NCBI GenBank assembly: GCA_002339355.1 | Contig: DDKQ01000087.1 | Location: 1 to 9,713, forward strand | Origin: Candidatus Subteraquimicrobium carltonvillense | Lineage (GTDB): Bacteria > Actinomycetota > Aquicultoria > Subteraquimicrobiales > Subteraquimicrobiaceae | Direction of reading: 5' to 3' | DNA length: 9,713 nucleotides | In this document: in pieces, positions 1 through 5,897 of the stretch | How the letters are laid out: each line of letters starts with the position of its first letter | Position numbering within the stretch: the stretch's first letter is position 1 | Made by a program: the position numbers and the translations under genes | The notes under the pieces: model-generated | The model's database searches: none | Seen by the model: only the letters and a program-made list of their open reading frames with translations | Told to the model about the DNA's origin: nothing

Positions 1-83
1 TGTGCTTAAGGACAATGTTTTGGCAAAAAGAGCTTCTGCCGCAGGCGATTTATGTCTAGCCTATAACTGATTGATTGAAGGGG

Positions 84-1352
84 TTAGGCAAAGGAAAGGA
101 GTTTTCCTCGTCTTTGCAGGATATTTGTTAACGCCCTTACGACTTTGGGGTCGAATCGGAAGCCTTGTTGTTTTCTTATCCTCGTCACGGCTTGATTTGG
201 GGTGAGGCGTTTTTCCGGCTTTTCTGCGTGGGTAAGCTTGTCGTAATAACTAGCAACGTTGATAATTCGAGCCGCTATCGGGTGATCCGCTTCCGATCTC
301 CTTTCTCCATCAAAAGCCCGATGATGCTTTCGGACGATGTTTGAAGCATTCCTCAAGAATTCGACCTGCTCAAGGATTTCCGCGCCCACGACAGCATGTG
401 GAGGCTCGCCATCCTGCGAGGTCGTCTCCAATACCGAATCTAACGAATCCTCATCCACCCCTATCTTCCCAAGGTCATGGAGTAAAGCAGCATATCCAAC
501 CAACTCGAGCTTTCTACCATGGATACCCATTTCCCGCGCGATATTAATTGCATAACTAGCTACCCTTTGTGCATGACCACAATTTTGAGGATACTGCGTC
601 TCGGCTGCGCTAGCGAGAGCCCTTATTGTATTGTAATAAGCTCTACGTATATCCAGATATAATTTGAAGGAGTGTCTCGTCACCAACAGGGGGATGAAGA
701 ATAGAGGAGCAATCCAATAATGAATCTCCCAGAACAGCAAAGCCATGAGTATTCCAACGGAGAATAGAGCCGCGTAAATTGGTCCAAGGAGCCTTGTTCC
801 ACCAATGAAAGCTGAAAGGAAGAGAGTTCTCCTCTTCAGAGAATGCAGTAATTGATCTAAACCGACATCGATGAGGAAATAGCTGAGACAGAGAGCAATC
901 AGCGGTAGAAAATCTCTGAATAAACCGAGTTCACCCGGGGCTGCTTGGTATGGACGCCCTCGAGTTAGATAGAAAAGGAGATAGAAAATGGTACCGGAAA
1001 GGCAAATTGTTATTGAGGTCACAGCGATTGGAAAGAGGATCCCTCCCATCTCTACCATCTTCCGCCTTATTAGAGCGGTGATGATAATCCCAACAACGGC
1101 TGCAACGAGGATGTTTGAAAGTGGCAATAGAAGCAAAGCAGCTAGGATGATAGCAGGGCTTACCGAAATGGATCCTCCTTGGGGCAATGTGATATCAAAG
1201 AATTCGGCCATGCAAACTAAGGCAGCAAAGAAGATGAATTGAAGGATATCGGAATATTCAAAAGAGATATCCCTCATGAAATAGGAAAATAACCCGCAAC
1301 CAACCAGAATGATGAAGATTCTTACGATTAATCCTCTAGATATATCCGACAA
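84..1352 (-). CDS. membrane-anchored HD-domain phosphohydrolase lacking the GYP motif
   Basis: 422 aa. The N-terminal half (about residues 9-225) is a block of hydrophobic segments containing AEFFDITLPQGGSISVS, matched by AESFGIDLPKVGAVSVS in the upstream neighbour, so the two are paralogues with the same membrane sensor-like module (MASE-type; exact family not assigned). The C-terminal HD domain keeps likely metal ligands: H260 (CGHAQRV), H292-D293 (LLHDLGK), H319, H343-H344 and D371. The HHExxDGxGYP signature of cyclic-di-GMP phosphodiesterases is replaced by HHRAFDGERRSEADHP, so Glu and the GYP loop are gone. Metal binding may persist, but c-di-GMP hydrolysis is doubtful; a regulatory partner or another substrate is possible. 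The start is TTG: an in-frame TGA lies two codons upstream and no ATG or GTG start is available nearby. The gene overlaps the end of the upstream HD gene by 17 nt, implying translational coupling. The family call is firm; substrate unknown. Confidence 0.85.
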   Translation of the reverse strand: MSDISRGLIVRIFIILVGCGLFSYFMRDISFEYSDILQFIFFAALVCMAEFFDITLPQGGSISVSPAIILAALLLLPLSNILVAAVVGIIITALIRRKMVEMGGILFPIAVTSITICLSGTIFYLLFYLTRGRPYQAAPGELGLFRDFLPLIALCLSYFLIDVGLDQLLHSLKRRTLFLSAFIGGTRLLGPIYAALFSVGILMALLFWEIHYWIAPLFFIPLLVTRHSFKLYLDIRRAYYNTIRALASAAETQYPQNCGHAQRVASYAINIAREMGIHGRKLELVGYAALLHDLGKIGVDEDSLDSVLETTSQDGEPPHAVVGAEILEQVEFLRNASNIVRKHHRAFDGERRSEADHPIAARIINVASYYDKLTHAEKPEKRLTPNQAVTRIRKQQGFRFDPKVVRALTNILQRRGKLLSFA

Positions 1353-2643
1353 GGCTCATCTGCCCTTTCCTTTTTTCGCCCTCTCGAGGGTTAGCATTCA
1401 AGCCCAAACCTATCATTAATGCATTCACCAAAATTTTATCCCATTGAGACCCACTGTATGTGGTGAGTTCCTCTATGACCGTTTCTTGATCCAGAGCTGG
1501 ACGATAAGGACGAGCTGATATCATGGCGTCATAGCTGTCAGCCACGGCTAAAATTCGAGCCATGAGGGGGATCATCTCCCCCTTAGTACCATCGACATAA
1601 CCGGAACCATCCACCCGCTCATGATGATGAAAAATGGCGGGCACAACTTCCTTTAAGAATTCTATCTCTCTAATTATGGCCACGCCTATCTCCGGGTGTT
1701 CCTTGACTTTCCTATATTCGGCGTGGGTAAGCTTCCCGGTCTTACTAAGAATTTTTCGAGTAATTCCTATTTTTCCCACATCATGGAGGAGAGCTGCGTA
1801 CTTAAGCGTTTCGATTTTTTCCTCAGGCAAATGTAACTGCCTCGCGATCTTCTCCGCATATTCCGCGACCCGTTCCGAATGGCCCCTGGTATATGGATCC
1901 TTGGCTTCAACCGCAACGACCAGGGATTTCACCGTGCCCATGTAAGCTCCACGCAATTCCATATAAACCTGGAAGGTCTGCCTGGCGATGAGGAGGGGCG
2001 CTATGAGTAAGATGATTCCCGCTGGTCCAGTTTTGACATAGATTTGGGCCAAAATGACTCCTAACGGTGCGAGTGCAAAATAATTGGGAATGGCCCATTT
2101 GCAGTCAAAAAGCCAAATATTAACGGGGGAAACATCTTCCAAAAATCCGATTCCCATCGATACCAAAGAACTATTAATGAGAAAATAAGCAGCTGCACAA
2201 AGAGTAAACGGTATAAGAATCCAAGGGAAATCAGAATAGCTAAGACCCTTGACCATTAAAATTGGTCCATGTGCATAAAGATAAACCAAACCCGCTATCC
2301 CCGTATCCAATATGGCCAGACTCCCATTGGCTAACCATCTATAAAAAGAGGATCTTTCCTTTATATCCCTCCAAACCACGGCGGTGGATAAGGCTGCCAG
2401 TGCAGCGGAAGCTGGTCCTAAAAGAAGAATGGCGGCATATAGGAGGGCAAAGCTAACGGAGACCGCTCCCACCTTAGGAAGATCTATTCCAAAGGACTCA
2501 GCGAGCCAAATTAATAAGCCGAAGAGGAGAATATGCTGCCAAGATAGCCTAGGAGTGGCAGACACCAGGTAAAAGAGGAGAGCCGAGGCACACACGGTTA
2601 AAAATATCGAATATGCCTTAAAACTAATGGGTACTTTTTTCAA
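1336..2643 (-). CDS. membrane-anchored HD-GYP-like phosphohydrolase (putative c-di-GMP phosphodiesterase)
   Basis: 435 aa. Residues about 8-220 form some seven or eight hydrophobic segments, followed by a linker and an HD-GYP domain (about 240-410). Visible motifs are H255 (RGHSERV), H287-D288 (LLHDVGKIG), H316 (EHPEIG), H340-H341-E342 with DGSGY, and ARILAVADSYDAM. The third residue of the GYP triad is Val (GYV, 348-350); otherwise the active site looks complete. HD-GYP enzymes hydrolyse cyclic di-GMP to pGpG or GMP, so this is probably a membrane sensor that lowers c-di-GMP. The start is TTG, preceded by GAGG with a 7-nt spacer. This Shine-Dalgarno sequence and the start codon lie inside a run of 7-nt repeats (2639-2687). 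The downstream degenerate HD paralogue overlaps it by 17 nt, so the two are almost certainly co-expressed. Domain call confident; c-di-GMP specificity inferred from motifs. Confidence 0.88.
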   Translation of the reverse strand: MKKVPISFKAYSIFLTVCASALLFYLVSATPRLSWQHILLFGLLIWLAESFGIDLPKVGAVSVSFALLYAAILLLGPASAALAALSTAVVWRDIKERSSFYRWLANGSLAILDTGIAGLVYLYAHGPILMVKGLSYSDFPWILIPFTLCAAAYFLINSSLVSMGIGFLEDVSPVNIWLFDCKWAIPNYFALAPLGVILAQIYVKTGPAGIILLIAPLLIARQTFQVYMELRGAYMGTVKSLVVAVEAKDPYTRGHSERVAEYAEKIARQLHLPEEKIETLKYAALLHDVGKIGITRKILSKTGKLTHAEYRKVKEHPEIGVAIIREIEFLKEVVPAIFHHHERVDGSGYVDGTKGEMIPLMARILAVADSYDAMISARPYRPALDQETVIEELTTYSGSQWDKILVNALMIGLGLNANPREGEKRKGQMSLVGYI

Positions 2644-2687
2644 CCTTCAACCTCGTTTTAAGCTACAACTCCATCTAAATTCTAAAT
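2639..2687 (-). repeat. seven heptamers upstream of and overlapping the HD-GYP start
   Basis: Read on the minus strand, the register is ATTTAGA, ATTTAGA, TGGAGTT, GTAGCTT, AAAACGA, GGTTGAA, GGTTGAA. Two identical pairs of 7-mers are separated by exactly 21 nt, so both pairs sit in one 7-nt frame. The last two units supply the ribosome-binding region and the TTG start of the HD-GYP gene. GGTTGAA also occurs in the array at 7755-7845. Confidence 0.55.
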
Positions 2688-2748
2688 CTTGCGCCAACAG
2701 TCAGAACTAAAGTTGCAATGATTGTTGGTTCTAAAAACCGCTTAACCT

Positions 2749-2985
2749 TCATGGAAGAGACCTCCCTCCATAAAGTGTTCCTTTGCCATTGACCCCCTGA
2801 CTAATTTTTTGGAAAAGTAAACACACTGCCGAAAAGATTTCTTTAGGGGTTTTAGGGGAAGAGCAAGTGTATCTCTTCGATGGAACCACCTCTCCAGCTA
2901 CGATGCGAGCTGCTTTTATTCCTTCGATCTGGCAGATTACATTCTCCAAGTTTTCTACATCGATTTTCTTCAAATCAGCCTTCAT
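2749..2985 (-). pseudogene. small conserved-type protein with two compensating frameshifts
   Basis: As written this is a 78-aa ATG-started frame. Residues 1-32 (VENLENVICQIEGIKAARIV...) resemble the start of a small uncharacterised bacterial family whose members I recall as continuing with an EIH(V/L) segment and a SPKQ(I/V) segment. In the annotated frame that middle part reads VVPSKRYTCSS. One base over, from 2890 to 2855, the DNA encodes GGSIEEIHLLFP followed by TAA. The annotated frame then resumes with KTPKEIFSAVC. A -1 shift near 2890 followed by a +1 shift at CCC-TAA (2852-2857) would restore the family pattern. It may be a decayed gene, two assembly indels, or recoded. No strong Shine-Dalgarno precedes the ATG. 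Family recognition is from memory and its function is unknown to me. Confidence 0.5.
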
Positions 2986-3074
2986 GCACTAGTCCCGGTG
3001 TTTAAGAGGATATAACCTTTTATTCTCTTTGCTCACGATTTTTCCTGCTTGTCACAAGGAAAATTTTTGAATAG

Positions 3075-3103
3075 AAAAACCCCATGTTATAAAACATGGG
3101 GTT
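3075..3103 (-). terminator. Rho-independent terminator of the cold-shock gene
   Basis: On the minus strand an 11-bp perfect stem (AACCCCATGTT paired with AACATGGGGTT; 3078-3088 with 3093-3103 in plus coordinates) has a 4-nt loop and runs directly into a T tract (plus-strand AAAAA at 3075-3079). It lies about 40 nt after the csp stop codon. There is no T tract on the other side, so it acts on minus-strand transcripts. Confidence 0.93.
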
Positions 3104-3141
3104 CATGGGTTTGCTGTTAAATTCTTGAAAATCTAACAGAC

Positions 3142-3342
3142 TTAGGGAACTCTGCGAACATTCGCAGCTTGAGGGCCTCGGTCGCCTTGAACGATGTCGA
3201 ATTCGACCTTTTCTCCCTCCCGTAGGGTTTTGAAACCCTCATCCTGGATTGCAGAGAAATGAACGAATACATCTTCACCATCTTCGCGCTCGATGAATCC
3301 GTACCCCTTCTCTGCGCTGAACCATTTGACTCTTCCTTGCAC
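3142..3342 (-). CDS. cold-shock domain protein (CspA family)
   Basis: 66 aa, the usual length of a free-standing cold-shock domain. It begins MQGRVKWFSAEKGYGFIE; RNP1 is KGYGFIE (residues 12-18) and RNP2 is VFVHF (25-29). Such proteins bind single-stranded RNA and DNA and melt secondary structure to help translation and transcription, often at low temperature. I place the start at GTG 3340-3342, because GGGAGG (3350-3355) precedes it by 7 nt and the product then matches family N-termini. A longer reading from TTG at 3360 would begin within the Shine-Dalgarno region. The gene is monocistronic, with its own promoter (TTGACA/TAGTGT) and intrinsic terminator. Its leader contains two hairpins and an inverted repeat overlaps the -35 box, so regulation at both transcription and mRNA structure is plausible. 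Confidence 0.95.
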   Translation of the reverse strand: MQGRVKWFSAEKGYGFIEREDGEDVFVHFSAIQDEGFKTLREGEKVEFDIVQGDRGPQAANVRRVP

Positions 3343-3367
3343 TTCACAACCTCCCAACAAAAATTAA

Positions 3368-3394
3368 GCCACTTTCGTGGCAAGTCCTACTTGC
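3368..3394 (-). promoter_or_regulatory. two adjacent hairpins in the csp 5' leader
   Basis: In the predicted csp mRNA leader, GCAAGT-AGG-ACTTGC (plus 3380-3394) forms a 6-bp stem and GCCAC-GAAA-GTGGC (3368-3381) a 5-bp stem with a GNRA tetraloop. The stems share two bases, so full versions compete. They sit between the predicted transcription start and the ribosome-binding site, where cold-shock leaders often carry temperature-responsive structure. Confidence 0.55.
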
Positions 3395-3400
3395 AAGCTA

Positions 3401-3429
3401 ACACTATCATAAATCATTTGGGGTGTCAA
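3401..3429 (-). promoter_or_regulatory. sigma-70 type promoter of csp
   Basis: The minus strand reads TTGACA (plus 3424-3429), a 17-nt spacer, then TAGTGT (3401-3406) preceded by TGA, which gives an extended -10. The -35 is a perfect consensus. Predicted initiation is near 3394, giving a leader of about 50 nt before the GTG start. Confidence 0.8.
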
Positions 3430-3458
3430 TTTATCATTTTCGGTTCAGTGATAAATTG
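3427..3458. promoter_or_regulatory. 10-bp inverted repeat overlapping the csp -35 box (operator candidate)
   Basis: CAATTTATCA (3427-3436) and TGATAAATTG (3449-3458) are perfect inverted copies separated by 12 nt. The arms are centred 22 bp apart, about two helical turns, as expected for a dimeric regulator binding one face. The near arm shares three bases with the -35 hexamer, so bound protein could block polymerase. It could instead be an upstream structural element. Confidence 0.55.
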
Positions 3459-3500
3459 GACTATTAAGGAGTTAGGTTTACACTTTATACATTCGAGGGA

Positions 3501-3605
3501 GGGGTAAGTGCTTAAGAAAACCTGCCCGTACGGGGCGGCGGCCGGAGTATGACTTAGTTAAACTGAAACCAGGCCGACCGCATGGGCTCACGAGCACTTC
3601 ACCCC
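3501..3605. repeat. GC-rich foldback element between csp and comF (possible ncRNA or MITE-like relic), copy A
   Basis: The ends GGGGTAAGTGCT (3501-3512) and AGCACTTCACCCC (3593-3605) pair over 12 bp with one bulged base. Inside, CGGCC (3539-3543) pairs with GGCCG (3572-3576). GCCCGTACGG (3524-3533) can pair with CCGCATGGGC (3578-3587) with one mismatch and one G-T pair. The result is one long imperfect hairpin whose apical loop is AT-richer. It is far more GC-rich than its surroundings and has no credible reading frame. CTTAAGA, GCCCGTACGGG, GCGGC and GGCC recur in the same order on the other side of comF. A weak plus-strand -10 (TATACA, 3486-3491) would place a start right at the first stem, but no T tract follows the last stem. 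Nature unresolved. Confidence 0.55.
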
Positions 3606-3628
3606 GACCATGGTGTTAACCCATCTTG

Positions 3629-4351
3629 TTAGTAATATAAATAAATAGTAGATCGAGCTATGGTGAGGACATTTACTCCATTTGCCCCTTGGGCGAGGAG
3701 GATTTTACTACATTCATTCACCGTGGCTCCCGTGGTTAAGACATCGTCTATTAAAAGAATCGTCTTATTTCGTAAATCTGCCTTACTTGAAGGAGAAAAC
3801 ACTCCTCTTACATTTTTTCTTCTCTCCTCGAGAGAGAGCTTATTTTGTTCCACAGTCTCTTTGGCTTTGATGAGAACTCCTTCGCAGGGCTTATCGACTC
3901 GTAGCGATATCTCCTCAGCCAATAAGCGAGATTGATTAAAACCCCTCTTGCGCTCCCTTCCTTTACTTAAGGGCACATAGGTGATCAAATCCACATCGAA
4001 TAATCCCTGCTCAGCTCGGCTTATCATCAGTTGGGCGAAGACCGGCGCCAGTCTTCTGCCGTTATGGTATTTGAACCTGTGGATCGCCTCTCGCAAATTT
4101 CCATCATAAAGACCAGCAGCCCGAGCCAAAGAGAATCGAAAATGCTTGCCACGACACTCTCTGCATTCGTTGGTTTGAAGATTGCAGGGTTTTCCGCACT
4201 TAAGGCAGATGGGGAACTCAATCAAGGGCAAAGAAGAAAAACACTCGTCACAGAGTGGATCCTCACAAAGACAACCACAAACGAGGCACCGAGGAGGATA
4301 TATCAAATTTAGCAAGCCCTTAAACAGCTTTCCCACCTTTCCCTCCCCCAC
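3629..4351 (-). CDS. comF: ComF family protein (phosphoribosyltransferase-like, DNA uptake)
   Basis: 240 aa, normal for the family. The N-terminal zinc-finger region has cysteines at 22, 25, 34, 37, 49, 52, 63 and 66 in paired CxxC motifs (CLVC, CDEC, CLKC, CREC). The C-terminal phosphoribosyltransferase fold carries the PRPP-binding loop ILLIDDVLTTGAT (198-210), and the conserved KGRERKRGFNQ (130-140) is present. ComF supports passage of single-stranded DNA through the inner membrane in competent bacteria; its biochemical activity is poorly understood and homologues are widespread in bacteria not known to be competent. The start is GTG, with AAGGAGA about 9 nt upstream; no ATG fits. It stands 275 nt after mtnA behind a possible promoter of its own, and related GC-rich elements bracket it. 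Confidence 0.93.
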   Translation of the reverse strand: MGEGKVGKLFKGLLNLIYPPRCLVCGCLCEDPLCDECFSSLPLIEFPICLKCGKPCNLQTNECRECRGKHFRFSLARAAGLYDGNLREAIHRFKYHNGRRLAPVFAQLMISRAEQGLFDVDLITYVPLSKGRERKRGFNQSRLLAEEISLRVDKPCEGVLIKAKETVEQNKLSLEERRKNVRGVFSPSSKADLRNKTILLIDDVLTTGATVNECSKILLAQGANGVNVLTIARSTIYLYY

Positions 4352-4502
4352 AAACTCTCTCCTTCAATAATTTAGACAAATGGCTCAAGCAAACTCTTCA
4401 GATAATTACCCCAATCGAATTTTGATTTATTGCTTCCAAACTTACATCATTTAAGATTAGGAGACAATTCCTTTCCATAATTGGGCACTAAAAAATATTG
4501 TT

Positions 4503-4508
4503 ATTATA
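4503..4508 (-). promoter_or_regulatory. comF: possible -10 box for comF
   Basis: Minus-strand TATAAT is a perfect -10 hexamer. At 17-nt spacing the -35 would be TTAAGC, only a partial match. Initiation near 4496 would give a leader of about 145 nt. The region is AT-rich, so a chance match is possible. Confidence 0.4.
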
Positions 4509-4563
4509 GCCTAGACACAATTCACGCTTAATAATTCGATAAGAGTTATCCTGGAAGGCGCAT

Positions 4564-4610
4564 CTTAAGAGAACCGTTAAGCCCGTACGGGAACAGCGGC
4601 GGCAACGGCC
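4564..4610. repeat. GC-rich element copy B, partner of the element at 3501-3605
   Basis: Same orientation and order of blocks as copy A: CTTAAGA (4564-4570), GCCCGTACGGG (4581-4591), GCGGC (4596-4600), GGCC (4607-4610). The spacers are longer than in copy A. CTTAA/TTAAG can form a small hairpin. AGTTAT (4544-4549) and ATAACT (4623-4628), flanking the block, are inverted and the latter overlaps the mtnA stop. Folding is weaker than in copy A. Confidence 0.5.
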
Positions 4611-4626
4611 CGACCCGAACTTATAA

Positions 4627-5664
4627 CTATTCTCTAACGAGTTTCTCTAAATTGATCTCGAAAGGTGGTCTGACGATCCCTTTTTCAGTGATGATGGCTT
4701 CGATGAGCTCGTGAGGGGTGATATCAAAGGCGGGATTGGCTATGGATATCCCACTTGGGGCTATTTGCTGACCAAAGATATGAGTTACTTCTCTGGGATT
4801 TCGCTCCTCGATTGGGATTTGCTTCCCAGAAGGGATATTAAAATCAATGGTGGGCGTGGGAGCAGCTATATAGAAGGGGACATTATTCTCCTTCGCTAGA
4901 ACTGCTAAGGTATATGTTCCAATTTTGTTGGCTACATCTCCATTGGCAGCAATCCTGTCCGCACCCACAATTACCTTACTAATCTCTCCCATGCTCATGA
5001 GGAAACCCGCCATATTATCGGTGATTAAAGTGGCGGGTATTTTTTCCTTCATTAACTCCCAACATGTCAGTCGAGAACCTTGAAGAAGGGGGCGGGTCTC
5101 ATCCACATACACGTGAATTTTCTTCCCCTGATTCCAAGCGGCTCGAATAACCCCCAAGGCGGTACCATATCCCCCCGTGGCTAAAGTCCCTGTATTACAA
5201 TGGGTGAGTATATTGTCCCCATCTTCTATAAGAGCTGCACCAAGGGCTCCCAACCGGCGATTTGCCTCCTCATCCTCCCTGGCAATCTCCATTGCTTCCT
5301 CATATAGGACTTTTTTCAGATCCTCGACGCAAAGATTCTTGCTCTTATGCACCAACCTCTTCATTCTTTGGATAGCCCAAAAGAGATTGGCGGCTGTCGG
5401 TCTAGTCTGGGACATTTCTTCACAAACTCTCTTTATTTCATCGATGAACTGATCGCTGGTTTTCGCCGTGGAATTTTTGGCTCCAAGAGCGATACCAAAG
5501 GCAGCAGCCACCCCAAGGGCAGGAGCTCCCCTAACCTTCATGGATTTGATGGCTTCGGCGACTTGATGGGGATTTGTGAATTCCAAATAATCTTCCTTAA
5601 GGGGAAGTTTCGTTTGATCCAGTATCCTTACCTTTCCATCAACCCACTCAATAGCCTTTATCAA
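4627..5664 (-). CDS. mtnA: S-methyl-5-thioribose-1-phosphate isomerase (MtnA)
   Basis: 345 aa, the usual length. MtnA converts 5-methylthioribose 1-phosphate to 5-methylthioribulose 1-phosphate, and several homologues also isomerise 5-deoxyribose 1-phosphate. It belongs to the eIF2B-like fold. Visible signatures are RGAPALG (45-51), the catalytic cysteine C156 in THCNTGTLAT, DETRPLLQGSRLT (188-200), and the catalytic aspartate D236 in VGADRIAANGD. The IEERNP and GIVRPPFE segments near the end are also typical. The start is TTG (5662-5664), giving MIKAIEW as in homologues, with GGTGA 6 nt upstream. The next gene upstream is a class II aldolase, the enzyme expected to act on MtnA's product in the DHAP shunt; no mtnB/C/D or mtnK is in the window. 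A 233-nt spacer with hairpins precedes it, so it could be separately controlled. Confidence 0.95.
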   Translation of the reverse strand: MIKAIEWVDGKVRILDQTKLPLKEDYLEFTNPHQVAEAIKSMKVRGAPALGVAAAFGIALGAKNSTAKTSDQFIDEIKRVCEEMSQTRPTAANLFWAIQRMKRLVHKSKNLCVEDLKKVLYEEAMEIAREDEEANRRLGALGAALIEDGDNILTHCNTGTLATGGYGTALGVIRAAWNQGKKIHVYVDETRPLLQGSRLTCWELMKEKIPATLITDNMAGFLMSMGEISKVIVGADRIAANGDVANKIGTYTLAVLAKENNVPFYIAAPTPTIDFNIPSGKQIPIEERNPREVTHIFGQQIAPSGISIANPAFDITPHELIEAIITEKGIVRPPFEINLEKLVRE

Positions 5665-5667
5665 TTT

Positions 5668-5698
5668 CGTTCACCGTTAGAATCCGCTAACCGTTCAC
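5668..5698 (-). repeat. hairpin bracketed by direct repeats at the mtnA ribosome-binding site
   Basis: CGTTCAC occurs at 5668-5674 and 5692-5698. Between the copies, GTTAG (5676-5680) and CTAAC (5687-5691) form a 5-bp hairpin with a 6-nt loop. The proximal copy contains the likely Shine-Dalgarno (minus GGTGA), so the structure abuts the TTG start. Confidence 0.45.
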
Positions 5699-5785
5699 GC
5701 TTATTAAAATCCCTGGCTGGTTCTAAATCCCAATGACCAAAACTCATTTTACCTTTTGTTTTAAGTTTTTAACTCCCTTAACTTA

Positions 5786-5819
5786 CCGCACCTACTTATC
5801 ACCGCGTAGGTGATAACGG
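5786..5819. promoter_or_regulatory. interleaved, mutually exclusive hairpins upstream of mtnA
   Basis: TTATCACC (5796-5803) pairs with GGTGATAA (5809-5816), an 8-bp stem with a 5-nt loop. CACCTAC (5789-5795) pairs with GTAGGTG (5806-5812), extendable with CCG/CGG at the outer ends. The stems share 5809-5812, so only one can form at a time. No T tract follows on either strand, so this is not a simple terminator. It lies about 125 nt before the mtnA start. It could be an RNA switch, a processing site or a protein operator. Confidence 0.45.
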
Positions 5820-5897
5820 TTTAGAAGGTGATTCCTTCATTTGAATTTGGCAGGTATTTTATCTCGTCACTATACTATTAGCAAACCAGCAAACTCT

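Larger units (their letters stand above)
4352..4626 (-). other. 275-nt mtnA-comF spacer
   Basis: Holds GC-rich element copy B next to mtnA, a TATAAT hexamer with a poor -35, and a 140-nt AT-rich leader. Within the leader, one minus-strand frame (about 4440-4372) reads KFGSNKSKFDWGNYLKSLLEPFV then a stop, without a usual start. Another frame gives a 26-codon ATG ORF. Neither is supported as a gene; the first could be a remnant. Confidence 0.4.

Noticed and set aside
1..83. Possible terminator or third copy of the GC-rich element at the left edge (GTGCTTAAG at 2-10 matches 3508-3516)
   Set aside because: Only nine bases match and GCCCGTACGGG is absent; the GGCA/TGCC hairpin has its T run inside the stem. 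Too little sequence to judge.
3049..3059. CTTGTCACAAG palindrome upstream of the frameshifted small gene
   Set aside because: Five-base arms, no convincing promoter beside it, so no operator claim.
3117..3383. 88-codon minus-strand frame overlapping csp
   Set aside because: Out of frame with the clear cold-shock domain and without homology-like motifs.
3501..3605. SRP RNA, 6S RNA, tmRNA, tRNA or a known riboswitch
   Set aside because: Characteristic motifs were not found on either strand (for example the SRP GGAAG loop, or a tRNA T-loop and CCA end).
5347..5736. 129-codon plus-strand ORF opposite mtnA
   Set aside because: Lies antisense to conserved MtnA sequence; composition follows the complementary codons.
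5880..5894. AGCAAAC direct repeat with 8-nt spacing just after the aldolase stop
   Set aside because: Two short copies only, not in the 7-nt register; compatible with chance.
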